Below are positions 1-8,594 of a DNA stretch of 64,000 nt, in pieces. A program made the position numbers and the translations under genes. The stretch's first letter is position 1; the number at the start of each line of letters is the position of its first letter. This DNA is from Chitinophaga sp. YR573. Its GTDB lineage: Bacteria; Bacteroidota; Bacteroidia; Chitinophagales; Chitinophagaceae. The stretch is taken from assembly GCF_900110995.1 (NCBI RefSeq), contig NZ_FOJF01000001.1, positions 3,384,803 to 3,448,802 on the forward strand, written 5' to 3'. The notes beneath the pieces are model-generated. The model had not been told where the DNA came from and made no database searches. It was given only the letters and a program-made list of their open reading frames with translations.

Positions 1-222
1 TTTTGCTGCACATGTGTGCTGTTACTGCTTTCTTTAATAGCGAATGCACAGCAGCAGGATACAGAAAAAGGCCCCGTAAATGAATTTTTCCGCAGTAATG
101 ATAAGATTTATGTGATAGTAGGGGTACTGCTGATCATCTTTGCCGGCATTATCATATTTCTGATTTCGCTGGAACGTAAGATCAGTAAGCTGGAGCAGCG
201 CGATCATCAGGATAGGCAATAA
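1..222 (+). CDS. CcmD-like small membrane protein, 5' partial
   Basis: The open frame runs in from the left edge, so the true start is probably outside the window. A GTG at 16 is possible but would leave a signal sequence with no basic N-terminus. What remains is the end of a signal peptide (hydrophobic, then NAQQQ), a short periplasmic stretch containing RSNDKIYVIVGVLLIIFAGI, one membrane segment, and a charged ERKISKLEQ tail. This pattern fits the CcmD-like proteins that Bacteroidota carry beside cytochrome c maturation genes; ccmC would then lie just upstream. The link to haem export is family knowledge, not visible here. Confidence 0.65.
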   Translation, partial: FCCTCVLLLLSLIANAQQQDTEKGPVNEFFRSNDKIYVIVGVLLIIFAGIIIFLISLERKISKLEQRDHQDRQ

Positions 223-261
223 GTCCAACTACATATATTTATACCAAAACAAATTCTACTT

Positions 262-1680
262 ATGGCGCAGGAACAAAACATGGACTTCTTTCAAAGTGTT
301 GAAAGAAGCTTCGACAAAGCCGCACAATTCACGAAATGGGAAAATGGCATTCTGGAACAGATCAAAGCCTGTAATGCTGTGTACCGTATGAAATTCCCGG
401 TACGCGTAGGTGATACCATAGAAGTTATCGAAGCCTACCGTGTACAACACTCTCATCACAAACTGCCATGTAAAGGTGGTATCCGTTTCAGCGAAGCGGT
501 AAACCAGGACGAGGTAATGGCCCTGGCAGCTCTCATGACATACAAATGTGCTATTGTTAACGTACCGTTTGGTGGCGCTAAAGGTGGTATCAAAATCAAT
601 CCCCGTAATTACACTCCTTTCCAGCTGGAAAACATTACCCGCCGTTATACTGCGGAACTGGTAAAGAAAAACTTTATCGGACCCGGCGTAGACGTACCGG
701 CACCTGATTATGGTACTGGTGAAAGAGAAATGAGCTGGATCCTGGATACTTACATGAGCTTACGCCCGGGAGAAGTAGACGGTTATGGTTGTGTGACAGG
801 TAAACCGCTTTCACAGGGCGGTGTCCGCGGTCGTAAGGAAGCTACAGGTTTAGGCGTATTCTATGGCCTGCAGGAGCTTTGCAATATCAAGGAAGATATG
901 AAGAAAGTAGGCCTGGAACCAGGTATACTGGGTAAAAAAGTGATCGTACAGGGTATGGGTAACGTAGGTTACCATGCTGCCAAATACTTCCATGAAGCAG
1001 GTGCTATCATAGTAGGGCTTATCGAGTGGGATGGTGCTATCTATGACGAAAAGGGTATGGACCCCGATAAGGTATTGAAACACAGGAATGATACCGGTTC
1101 TATTATCAACTATCCCGGTGCCACCAACCTGAAAAACAATACAGATGGCCTGGAAATGGAATGTGATATTCTAATTCCGGCAGCGCTGGAACAGGTGATC
1201 CACAAAGGCAATGCGGCTAATATCAAAGCTCGCATTATCGGAGAGGCTGCGAATGGTCCTATTACACCGGAAGCTGATGAAATCCTGAATAAAAAAGGGG
1301 TGATCGTAGTACCGGATATGTTCCTGAATGCCGGTGGTGTAACGGTATCATACTTCGAGTGGCTGAAGAACCTGAGCCATGTACGTTATGGCCGTTTGGG
1401 CAAACGTTTCGATGAAAATATGAACATCCATATCCTGGGTGTAATTGAAGATCTGACCGGTAAAAAGGTATCAGACAGAGAACGGAAATTTATAGCACAT
1501 GGTGCGGATGAAGTAGATCTGGTATATTCAGGTCTGGAAGAAACGATGCATGCTGCCCTGCATGAAGTGCGTGAAATAATGGTAAGCAACCCTGATATAC
1601 ATGATATGCGTACTGCTGCTTATGTGTGTGCTATTAATAAAGTAGGCGCTGCTTACGAACAATTAGGTATTTTCCCTTGA
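262..1680 (+). CDS. Glu/Leu/Phe/Val dehydrogenase, probably glutamate dehydrogenase
   Basis: A 472-residue cytoplasmic enzyme for reversible oxidative deamination of glutamate to 2-oxoglutarate with NAD(P). The substrate domain shows KGGIRFS near residue 71 and the catalytic-lysine motif PFGGAKGG near 102-109, followed by [12 protein letters not shown] near 146. The dinucleotide-binding fold has GMGNVG at 231-236. Length is normal for the roughly 470-residue form of the family. ATG at 262 is 39 bases after the CcmD-like stop. A strong hairpin terminator follows at once. Glutamate is the most likely substrate, but leucine or phenylalanine specificity cannot be excluded by eye. Confidence 0.93.
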   Translation: MAQEQNMDFFQSVERSFDKAAQFTKWENGILEQIKACNAVYRMKFPVRVGDTIEVIEAYRVQHSHHKLPCKGGIRFSEAVNQDEVMALAALMTYKCAIVNVPFGGAKGGIKINPRNYTPFQLENITRRYTAELVKKNFIGPGVDVPAPDYGTGEREMSWILDTYMSLRPGEVDGYGCVTGKPLSQGGVRGRKEATGLGVFYGLQELCNIKEDMKKVGLEPGILGKKVIVQGMGNVGYHAAKYFHEAGAIIVGLIEWDGAIYDEKGMDPDKVLKHRNDTGSIINYPGATNLKNNTDGLEMECDILIPAALEQVIHKGNAANIKARIIGEAANGPITPEADEILNKKGVIVVPDMFLNAGGVTVSYFEWLKNLSHVRYGRLGKRFDENMNIHILGVIEDLTGKKVSDRERKFIAHGADEVDLVYSGLEETMHAALHEVREIMVSNPDIHDMRTAAYVCAINKVGAAYEQLGIFP

Positions 1681-1703
1681 TGGGTTATTTGTTTATACAA
1701 AGA

Positions 1704-1737
1704 AAAAGGACTGTTCTTTTCGGACAGTCCTTTTTTT
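1704..1737. terminator. Bidirectional intrinsic terminator
   Basis: Stem AAAAAGGACTGT / ACAGTCCTTTTT with a short loop. It has T-runs on both strands and serves the converging glutamate dehydrogenase gene and the HsdR-N-like gene, whose stop codon overlaps its edge. Confidence 0.85.
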
Positions 1738-2173
1738 ATAAATGAGCTGGTAACTGTGGGATAAACGTCCATTGCTGCTCAATATGCTGGCAACAAAAGG
1801 TATTCACTCCGTTTGTAATAACGAGATAAGCGGTGGGTAATACCATATGATAACGGATGATCTGTTCAAGGACTGATTGTGTTAAGGCAACGTTCATTTC
1901 CTTACATTCAATAATCATCCAGGGTTTGGTATCCCTGTTATATACCACGATATCACAGCGTTTCTTTAATTCTCCCAGATGAATCTCTTTCTCTATTCCT
2001 ATCAGTGAAGCAGGGTAGTTGAGCGTTTTTACCAGGTAATTGAGAAAATTTTGTCTTACCCACTCTTCCGGAGTTAGCACCACGTTCTTTTTACGATACC
2101 GGTCAAAGATGAAATCTCTGCCGGTTTCCCTTACAATTTTGAAATCAGGGGCAGGGAATTCTATAGCAATCAT
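1736..2173 (-). CDS. Orphan type I restriction HsdR N-terminal-like domain protein
   Basis: 145 residues from the ATG at 2173 (MIAIEFPAPDF). A longer reading to 2392 exists but would run into the divergent AMP nucleosidase gene, so the shorter start is chosen. It shows a PD-(D/E)XK nuclease-like core: E-E-I-H, then KRCDIVVYNRDTKPWMIIECK, matching the D...ExK pattern of the HSDR_N_2 domain (PF13588). No methylase, specificity subunit or helicase is nearby, so it is not a working type I system. Bacteroidota commonly carry such stand-alone proteins, with unknown role. The promoter region is shared with the AMP nucleosidase gene, 54 bases apart. Confidence 0.75.
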   Translation of the reverse strand: MIAIEFPAPDFKIVRETGRDFIFDRYRKKNVVLTPEEWVRQNFLNYLVKTLNYPASLIGIEKEIHLGELKKRCDIVVYNRDTKPWMIIECKEMNVALTQSVLEQIIRYHMVLPTAYLVITNGVNTFCCQHIEQQWTFIPQLPAHL

Positions 2174-2227
2174 GGGACGAAGGTAAGAAGATGGACTCTT
2201 TTTCGTATATTCGCTTGTCAAAAGGCT

Positions 2228-2998
2228 ATGAAGACAAAAGAAGAAATTGTAGCTAACTGGCTTCCCCGCTACACGGGAGAAAAACTCGAAAACTTCGGGT
2301 CTTATATTCTCCTGACCAACTTTAGTAATTACCTCACTTATTTTGCTGAATGGAATGAAGTAGAGATCATTGGCGCCGGTAAACCCATGCAATGTGCTAC
2401 CGCCGGTGATATCACCCTTATTAATTTCGGGATGGGCAGTCCCAGTGCAGCTACTGTAATGGACCTGCTGAGCGCTATCTCTCCCAAAGCCGCATTATTC
2501 CTCGGTAAATGTGGTGGTTTAAAGAAAAAGAATAACATAGGCGATTTGATCCTGCCCATTGCGGCTATCAGGGGAGAGGGTACATCCAACGACTATTTCC
2601 CTCCTGAAGTACCGGCGCTTCCTGCTTTCGCCCTGCAAAAAGTAATTTCTACCACCATTCGTGAATATGGCTGTGATTACTGGACAGGCACCTGCTACAG
2701 CACTAACCGCAGGGTATGGGAACATGATGTTGAGTTTAAGCGTTACCTGGAAAAGATTCGTGCAATGGCCGTGGATATGGAAACCGCCACTATCTTCTCC
2801 GTGGGCTTTTACAATAAAATCCCTACAGGAGCCCTGTTGCTGGTATCTGATCAGCCCATGGTACCGGAAGGCGTGAAAACAGAAGAGAGTGATAAGAAGG
2901 TAACCACCGAATTCGTGGAAAGACACCTGAGAATAGGTATCGAATCCCTGAAGAATCTTAGTAACAGCCACCAGACGGTAAGACATCTCCGATTTTAG
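2228..2998 (+). CDS. amn: AMP nucleosidase, short Bacteroidota form
   Basis: 256-residue cytoplasmic enzyme predicted to hydrolyse AMP to adenine and ribose 5-phosphate. It has the nucleoside phosphorylase (PNP/UDP) fold: GMGSPSAATV near 68-77, GKCGG near 93-97, DMETATIF at 183-190 for ribose contacts, and SDQP near 207. It lacks the extra N-terminal domain of the roughly 480-residue E. coli Amn; the short form is usual in Bacteroidota. It is transcribed away from the HsdR-N-like gene. A general purine nucleoside phosphorylase is the alternative. Confidence 0.85.
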   Translation: MKTKEEIVANWLPRYTGEKLENFGSYILLTNFSNYLTYFAEWNEVEIIGAGKPMQCATAGDITLINFGMGSPSAATVMDLLSAISPKAALFLGKCGGLKKKNNIGDLILPIAAIRGEGTSNDYFPPEVPALPAFALQKVISTTIREYGCDYWTGTCYSTNRRVWEHDVEFKRYLEKIRAMAVDMETATIFSVGFYNKIPTGALLLVSDQPMVPEGVKTEESDKKVTTEFVERHLRIGIESLKNLSNSHQTVRHLRF

Positions 2999-3039
2999 AT
3001 TGTGATTCTGCGGATTGTTTCGTAATATGCCAATACTAA

Positions 3040-4743
3040 ATGTTATCAATCCGCCATCTGACCGTTTCATTTCCTGGTACAATAGCCGTGAACGATATTT
3101 CACTGGATATTGGTACCAGCGAAATTGTGGGTATAGTAGGAGAGTCCGGCTCCGGTAAATCTGTCACAGCCCTTTCTATTATGCGGCTGGTGCAGCCTGC
3201 TGCCGGGAGTATGTTATACGATAATGTTAACCTTTCAGATCTTTCTGAACAACAAATGCGTGCATGGCGGGGTAATGAGATCGCCATGATCTTCCAGGAA
3301 CCAATGACTTCGCTGAATCCTTTACATACCTGCGGGGCACAGGTGATGGAGGCTATAAGGCTGCATAAGAAGGTCTCTGCACAGGAAGCGCGGGAACAGA
3401 CCCTGGCTTTATTCCGGCAGGTAAAACTGCCAGATCCCGAATCATTATTGCATCGATATCCACATCAGCTTTCCGGCGGACAAAAACAACGTGTGATGAT
3501 CGCGATGGCGATTAGTTGTCAGCCCCGGTTACTGATCGCAGACGAACCTACCACAGCGCTTGATGTCACCGTTCAGAAAGCCATCCTCGAATTATTAAAA
3601 GAACTGCAGCAGCAAACAGGAATGAGCGTAGTATTTATTACGCATGATCTGGGTGTGATCGCAGAGATCGCAGATAAAGTAGCCGTGATGTACAAAGGCC
3701 GGATCGTAGAACAGGGCACTGTACAACAACTATTCACTCATCCGCAGCATCCTTATACAAAGGGACTGCTGGCTTGCCGTCCTCCGCTGGATAAACGTTT
3801 ATACCGGCTGCCGGTGATCCGCGACTTTATGGAAGTAGATGCAGACGGGTTTATTCATGAGAAAGAGAAAGCGGTGAAAGGACTGGTGAACAGTCTGGAG
3901 ATACCAACTGCTGAAATCGCCGGCCGGGAACAGCAATTAGCCACAAACCCGCTGCTGCTGGAAGTAAACGACCTGCATACCTGGTTCCCCGCTACCCGTA
4001 ACTTCTTAGGGAAAACGCTTACCTGGACCAAAGCCGTGAATGGTGTGAGTTTTAATGTGAGAGAAGGAGAAACAATGGGGCTGGTAGGAGAGTCCGGCTG
4101 TGGGAAGACAACTTTAGGCAGAACATTATTACGACTGGTGGAACCTACCAGTGGCAGTATCATCTACAAAGGAAAAGATATCAGCAGTTTGTCTGCATCC
4201 GCTATGCGGGACCTTCGCAAGGATATCCAGATCATCTTCCAGGACCCTTATTCTTCTTTAAATCCACGGTTAACAATAGGGCAGGCCATCCTGGAACCCA
4301 TGCATGTACATGGTTTACACAGTAATGATAAGGTGCGCAAGGAGAAGGTCCAGGAGCTGCTGGAGAAGGTGAACCTGCAGCCTGAGCATTACCACCGCTA
4401 TCCGCATGAGTTCTCCGGCGGGCAGCGGCAACGTATTGTAATAGCCCGGGCATTGGCTTTGCAACCTTCCTTTATCATCTGCGATGAATCTGTAGCAGCG
4501 CTGGATGTAAGCATACAGGCACAGGTGCTGAACCTGCTGATGCAGTTAAGGGATGAGTTCGGATTCACTTACATCTTCATCTCCCATGATCTTTCTGTTG
4601 TACGATTTATCAGTGACCGTATGATGGTGATGAATAAGGGGAAAATTGAAGAATCAGGGGATGCCAACCAGGTATATGAACATCCTCAAAGTATATATAC
4701 CCGCCAGCTCATCAGTTCTATTCCTAAAAACATTCATGTATAA
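3040..4743 (+). CDS. ABC transporter protein with two fused ATPase domains (dipeptide/oligopeptide type)
   Basis: 567 residues containing two complete ATP-binding cassettes. Domain 1: Walker A GESGSGKS at 34-41, signature LSGGQ at 144-148, Walker B LLIADEP at 164-170. Domain 2: Walker A GESGCGKT at 350-357, signature FSGGQ at 458-462, Walker B FIICDES at 478-484. The linker near 225-300 has the HPQHPYT oligopeptide-transporter tail. This is the DppD-DppF (YejF/GsiA-like) arrangement that powers import of peptides, nickel or similar solutes. No permease or binding-protein gene adjoins it, so its membrane partners are encoded elsewhere. Likely monocistronic. Confidence 0.9.
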   Translation: MLSIRHLTVSFPGTIAVNDISLDIGTSEIVGIVGESGSGKSVTALSIMRLVQPAAGSMLYDNVNLSDLSEQQMRAWRGNEIAMIFQEPMTSLNPLHTCGAQVMEAIRLHKKVSAQEAREQTLALFRQVKLPDPESLLHRYPHQLSGGQKQRVMIAMAISCQPRLLIADEPTTALDVTVQKAILELLKELQQQTGMSVVFITHDLGVIAEIADKVAVMYKGRIVEQGTVQQLFTHPQHPYTKGLLACRPPLDKRLYRLPVIRDFMEVDADGFIHEKEKAVKGLVNSLEIPTAEIAGREQQLATNPLLLEVNDLHTWFPATRNFLGKTLTWTKAVNGVSFNVREGETMGLVGESGCGKTTLGRTLLRLVEPTSGSIIYKGKDISSLSASAMRDLRKDIQIIFQDPYSSLNPRLTIGQAILEPMHVHGLHSNDKVRKEKVQELLEKVNLQPEHYHRYPHEFSGGQRQRIVIARALALQPSFIICDESVAALDVSIQAQVLNLLMQLRDEFGFTYIFISHDLSVVRFISDRMMVMNKGKIEESGDANQVYEHPQSIYTRQLISSIPKNIHV

Positions 4744-4756
4744 TTGTCTGTTTATA

Positions 4757-4789
4757 ATGGTATCTTAATCATTTTTTGATTGATACCAT
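4757..4789. repeat. Imperfect nested inverted repeat upstream of queA
   Basis: Outer arms ATGGTATC / GATACCAT (8 of 8) enclose inner arms AATCA / TGATT around five T residues. It lacks a following T-run, so it is a poor terminator, and it covers the -33 element of the queA promoter. It may be an operator or simply mark the end of the ABC gene transcript. Confidence 0.45.
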
Positions 4790-4806
4790 AATTATCCTTA
4801 CTTTTG
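4775..4806 (+). promoter_or_regulatory. Predicted promoter of queA
   Basis: TTTG at 4775-4778, 20-base spacer, then TACTTTTG at 4799-4806. This matches the Bacteroidota housekeeping promoter TTTG-N19/20-TAnnTTTG and sits 28 bases before the queA ATG. Confidence 0.6.
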
Positions 4807-4833
4807 CGACCTTAAATTCATTCATACCGTAAT

Positions 4834-5883
4834 ATGAAACTATCACAGTTCAGGTTCGATCTTCCTTTAAATCTAATTGCACAGCACCCTTCCAAGACAA
4901 GAGATGAAGCACGTTTAATGGTGGTAAACCGCGCCACTGGAAAAATCGAGCATAAAGTTTTCCGTGACATTATCGGCTACTTCAATGATAAGGATGTAAT
5001 GGTGGTGAATAACACCAAGGTATTTCCTGCACGTCTGTATGGCCGTAAGGAAAAGACCGGCGCTAAGATTGAAGTATTCCTGTTGCGTGAGCTGAATAAG
5101 CAAAACCGTTTGTGGGATGTGATCGTAGATCCTGCCCGTAAAATCAGGGTTGGTAATAAATTATACTTTGGTGATGATGAATCACTGGTAGCAGAAGTAA
5201 TTGATAACACTACTTCCCGTGGCCGTACTATCCGCTTTTTGTTCGAAGGAAATGACGAAGAGTTCAAGCAGGTATTAGACACACTGGGAGAAACTCCTCT
5301 TCCTAAATATATCAAACGTAAACCTGAAGACGAAGATAAAGAGCGTTACCAGACCGTTTATGCTAAATATGAAGGCGCTGTTGCTGCTCCTACTGCAGGT
5401 TTGCACTTCAGTCGTGAGTTGATCAAACGTCTTGAAATCAAAGGTGTAAAGTTTGCGGAAGTAACACTGCATACTGGTTTAGGTACTTTCCGCCCGATTG
5501 AGGTAGAAGATTTGAGCAAACATAAAATGGATGCAGAGTATTTCAATATAGATGAATACGCTGTAAAGATCGTAAACAAGGCAAAAGAAGATAACCGTAA
5601 GGTTTGTGCTATCGGAACTACTACTGTAAGAGCGGTAGAATCTTCTGTAACCGCACAGAATCTACTGAAAGCTGCTGAAGGCTGGACGAATACTTTTATC
5701 CATCCTCCTTACGATTTTTCTATTCCTAATGCACTGGTGACTAACTTCCACCTGCCAAAAACTAGCCTGCTGATCATGGTATGTGCTTTTGCCGGTTACG
5801 ACCTGGTAATGGAAGCTTACCAACAGGCGATTAAAGAAAAATACCGTTTCTTCAGTTATGGTGATGCCATGCTGATTATCTGA
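4834..5883 (+). CDS. queA: S-adenosylmethionine:tRNA ribosyltransferase-isomerase QueA
   Basis: 349 residues, full length. Transfers and rearranges the ribosyl group of S-adenosylmethionine onto 7-aminomethyl-7-deazaguanine at tRNA position 34 to give epoxyqueuosine. Family hallmarks are visible: the start [11 protein letters not shown] with [48 protein letters not shown] and [13 protein letters not shown] near the C-terminus. The gene stands between its own promoter and a strong terminator, so it is probably a single-gene transcript. No preQ1-type riboswitch is apparent upstream. Confidence 0.96.
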   Translation: MKLSQFRFDLPLNLIAQHPSKTRDEARLMVVNRATGKIEHKVFRDIIGYFNDKDVMVVNNTKVFPARLYGRKEKTGAKIEVFLLRELNKQNRLWDVIVDPARKIRVGNKLYFGDDESLVAEVIDNTTSRGRTIRFLFEGNDEEFKQVLDTLGETPLPKYIKRKPEDEDKERYQTVYAKYEGAVAAPTAGLHFSRELIKRLEIKGVKFAEVTLHTGLGTFRPIEVEDLSKHKMDAEYFNIDEYAVKIVNKAKEDNRKVCAIGTTTVRAVESSVTAQNLLKAAEGWTNTFIHPPYDFSIPNALVTNFHLPKTSLLIMVCAFAGYDLVMEAYQQAIKEKYRFFSYGDAMLII

Positions 5884-5902
5884 TGATAAAAATTTTGAAG
5901 GA

Positions 5903-5931
5903 AGTCCTGCAATTATGCGGGACTTTTTTTT
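5903..5931 (+). terminator. Intrinsic terminator of queA
   Basis: Stem AGTCCTGC / GCGGGACT with one wobble pair, loop AATTAT, followed by eight T residues. It lies directly before the ispD start at 5935. Confidence 0.85.
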
Positions 5932-5934
5932 GAT

Positions 5935-6597
5935 ATGGAACCAAGAAAAAAGATAGCCATCATCGTTGCCGGCGGATCAGGTACCCGCATGGGAAGCGCT
6001 GTGCCCAAACAGTTCCTGGAACTGGCCGGAAAGCCTGTGTTATGGCATACTGTCTCTGCATTTGCAAAGGCATATACTGATATGCAGATTGTGCTTGTAT
6101 TACCGGAGGCGCATTTCAGTTATGTACAGGAGTGGCTGGGAGAGTTTCCTGGTATTAAACTGGTAAAGGGAGGAGAGACAAGGTTTCATTCTGTGAAGAA
6201 TGGGCTGGATCAGGTACCGGAGTATTCGGTAGTATTTGTACATGATGGTGTACGGCCATTAGTAAGTGCGGAGTTGATCCGTAATTGTTATGACGCTGCT
6301 TTAGAGTCTGGTAGTGCTATTCCTGCTATCGATATGAAAGATAGTATCCGTGAATTATATAAAGAGGGAAACCGGGCGGTAGATCGCGAGCGTTTCAAAA
6401 TTATACAAACCCCACAGACGTTTTTATCAGAATTAATCCTTCCTGCATTTGCATCACCTTATGATCCGTTATTTACGGATGAAGCTACGGTAGTAGAAAG
6501 GCAGGGGCATAATATCCGGTTGGTTCCCGGAGAGGAAGCAAATATAAAGATCACCCGTCCGCTGGATTTAATTATAGCCAGTGCTTTACTGAGCTGA
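5935..6597 (+). CDS. ispD: 2-C-methyl-D-erythritol 4-phosphate cytidylyltransferase IspD
   Basis: 220 residues, full length. Couples CTP and 2-C-methyl-D-erythritol 4-phosphate in the non-mevalonate isoprenoid pathway. Nucleotide-binding loop AGGSGTRMGSAVPKQFLEL near 12-30, then VFVHDGVRPLVS near 100 and FTDEATVVER near the C-terminus. The ATG follows the queA terminator by only four bases, so expression may depend on read-through or on a promoter inside queA. The 3' end overlaps the converging oxidoreductase gene by 12 bases. Confidence 0.95.
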   Translation: MEPRKKIAIIVAGGSGTRMGSAVPKQFLELAGKPVLWHTVSAFAKAYTDMQIVLVLPEAHFSYVQEWLGEFPGIKLVKGGETRFHSVKNGLDQVPEYSVVFVHDGVRPLVSAELIRNCYDAALESGSAIPAIDMKDSIRELYKEGNRAVDRERFKIIQTPQTFLSELILPAFASPYDPLFTDEATVVERQGHNIRLVPGEEANIKITRPLDLIIASALLS

Positions 6598-7572
6598 TTC
6601 AGCACTGGATAAGCCCTTATTGATCTTCTGTAAAATCTGGTGAGCTACATCCAGGGCCTGTAATCCATCAATCGCATTCACCGGTACAGGTTTATTCTGT
6701 AAAATAGCATCGCGGAACATTTCCAGTTCCAGACGGATGGCATTCACCTGTTTAATTTCCGGGTTATCGATAGCGATGGTTTTTCTGCCTGCATTGGTTT
6801 CTATATCCAGTGTAAACAGCCCTTCATCTTCAGGTGTTTTCAGCTTGATGATCTCTGTTTTCTTATCCAGGAAGTCTATACCTATGTAAGCATCTTTCTG
6901 GAACAGGCGCATTTTACGCATCTTCTTCAGGGAAATGCGGCTGGACGTTAAGTTAGCCACACAGCCATTATGGAATTCTATGCGTACGTTGGCGATATCG
7001 GGAGTATCACTCATCACGGCTACGCCGCTGGCAGAAATCCTATTCACAGTAGATTTTACAATGCTCAGTACGATGTCTATGTCGTGGATCATCAGATCCA
7101 GGATCACACTTACATCAGTACCGCGTGGATTGAATTCAGCCAGGCGGTGTACTTCTATGAACATTGGTTTAAGGTCGTATCCTTTCAGAGCAAGGAAGGC
7201 GGGATTGAAGCGTTCAACATGCCCTACCTGGAATTTGATATTCGCTTCTTCCACCAGTTTTACCAGTGTTTTAGCTTCTTCCAGGGTGTTGGTCATCGGC
7301 TTCTCCACAAAAATGTGCTTTCCGTTACGGATAGCCATTTCACACAATTTAAAGTGTTGTGTGGTGGGAGCAACGATGTCGATAGCGTCGGAAGCCTGTA
7401 TCAGTTCTTCAGCTGCATCGAATCTCGGAATCTTGTACTGCTCGGTAATACTGTCTGCATTTGTATTAGCCGGATCGTAAAAACCTACAACTTCTACGTC
7501 TTTCATGGTGGCCAGCTGGGAGAGATGAATTTTACCCAGATGCCCTACCCCAAAGATTCCTATTTTGAGCAT
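6586..7572 (-). CDS. Gfo/Idh/MocA family NAD(P)-dependent oxidoreductase
   Basis: 328 residues. N-terminal Rossmann fold with GIFGVGHLGKIHLSQL at residues 5-20, then the family motif HIFVEKPMTNTLEEA, typical of the EKP lysine involved in catalysis. The C-terminal half is the alpha/beta substrate domain with DVSVILDLMIHDIDIVLS. The substrate, usually a sugar or inositol derivative, cannot be read from the sequence. It lies downstream of radC on the same strand, about 60 bases away across an AT-rich gap, and converges on ispD. Confidence 0.9.
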   Translation of the reverse strand: MLKIGIFGVGHLGKIHLSQLATMKDVEVVGFYDPANTNADSITEQYKIPRFDAAEELIQASDAIDIVAPTTQHFKLCEMAIRNGKHIFVEKPMTNTLEEAKTLVKLVEEANIKFQVGHVERFNPAFLALKGYDLKPMFIEVHRLAEFNPRGTDVSVILDLMIHDIDIVLSIVKSTVNRISASGVAVMSDTPDIANVRIEFHNGCVANLTSSRISLKKMRKMRLFQKDAYIGIDFLDKKTEIIKLKTPEDEGLFTLDIETNAGRKTIAIDNPEIKQVNAIRLELEMFRDAILQNKPVPVNAIDGLQALDVAHQILQKINKGLSSAESAQ

Positions 7573-7633
7573 GTTAGTATTTGAAAATAAAATAATTGCG
7601 AATGTAAGGAAAAAGAGATTATATATTCAAATC

Positions 7634-8344
7634 TTATATAATGAACCCTTCTTCCACCATACTGCAATAGCCTGCTTCTGATACGATTATATGATCCAGG
7701 ACTGCGATATCAAAGAGGAGGCCGGCTTCTTTTATTTTTTTTGTGATGCTGATATCGGCGCTGCTTGGCGTGAGATTTCCTGAAGGATGATTATGGCAAA
7801 GGATGATGCGTGTAGCGCCCAGCTCCAGGGCTTCCCTGAAAATGATTCTGGGATCTGCGAAGGTGTTGGTGATGCCACCTTTGCTGATGCAACTGCTCTT
7901 TAATGCTTTGGAAGCATTATTCAGATACAGTACATGAAAGGTTTCGTAGGTATGATCGCCGAGTAAGGGCTTAAAATAAAGTGCGGCATCACTGCCATGC
8001 CTGATGGTTTCCTTTTTAAGGGAATAACAGGCCTGCCGGCGCCGGGAAAGTTCCATAGCGGCTACAATGGCAACTGCCTTGGCATTTCCTACACCTCTGT
8101 TCTTTTTAAGCTGACGTACACTTTGTTTGCCCAGCTCACAGAGGTTGAATGCGGCATTACGCAGTATATCCCTGGCTAATTCCACGGCAGATTTCTGCTT
8201 ATGCCCGTTGTTTAATATAAGTGCCAGTAATTCTGCATCACTGAGTGAAGCGGCGCCATTATTCATTAATTTTTCTCTGGGCTTATCATCATCTGCCCAA
8301 TTTTTAATGGCTGTATGAGAGGGTAGGTTAACAACAGCTTCCAT
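7634..8344 (-). CDS. radC: RadC family JAMM-domain protein
   Basis: 236 residues from ATG at 8344 (MEAVVNLPSH). The frame extends to 8386, but those bases hold a promoter-like element and a perfect palindrome, so the shorter start is preferred. N-terminal helix-hairpin-helix with NRGVGNAKA at 82-90; C-terminal JAMM/MPN metal site HNHPSG at 184-189 with Asp near 197. RadC is annotated as a DNA repair protein, but its biochemical role is unsettled. All metal-site residues are intact. Confidence 0.9.
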   Translation of the reverse strand: MEAVVNLPSHTAIKNWADDDKPREKLMNNGAASLSDAELLALILNNGHKQKSAVELARDILRNAAFNLCELGKQSVRQLKKNRGVGNAKAVAIVAAMELSRRRQACYSLKKETIRHGSDAALYFKPLLGDHTYETFHVLYLNNASKALKSSCISKGGITNTFADPRIIFREALELGATRIILCHNHPSGNLTPSSADISITKKIKEAGLLFDIAVLDHIIVSEAGYCSMVEEGFII

Positions 8345-8347
8345 AAC

Positions 8348-8372
8348 TTTGCTAAAAATTTTAGCAAATGTA
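8348..8372 (-). promoter_or_regulatory. Palindromic operator overlapping the radC -7 element
   Basis: Perfect arms TTTGCTAAAA (8348-8357) and TTTTAGCAAA (8359-8368) around a single central A. The minus strand reads TACATTTG at 8372-8365, a good TAnnTTTG -7 element that overlaps one arm. The arrangement suggests a repressor site controlling radC. Confidence 0.55.
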
Positions 8373-8594
8373 CATATTTTCCTCAATCCCTTAAATTCTT
8401 TCTAAATTGAGGCACTTTAGGATTGGTACATTATTATTTGCGCTATAGGATTTTCATGTAAATAACTGATAATTAGTTAATTTATACATTTTGAAAGCAG
8501 TAAGATTGCCTGCTGTATGGTGATTGATACAAAAAAAAGCATTTACATACTCCAAAAGTTATAATTTCGCAACCTCTTTTCCATAGTCATAGAC

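Noticed and set aside
2174..2392. A longer N-terminus for the HsdR-N-like protein
   Set aside because: It would overlap the divergent AMP nucleosidase gene by 165 bases, and the added sequence resembles the antisense of that gene.
4744..4833. preQ1-type riboswitch before queA
   Set aside because: The leader after the predicted promoter is under 30 bases, which is too short for the known aptamers.
7618..7642. AT-only inverted repeat ATTATATA/TATATAAT at the radC 3' end
   Set aside because: Only A-T pairs and a 9-base loop; it is too weak to call a terminator and could be chance in an AT-rich gap.
8345..8386. A 14-residue longer RadC start
   Set aside because: The extra codons fall on a perfect palindrome and a -7-like promoter element; homologues start near the MEAVV position.
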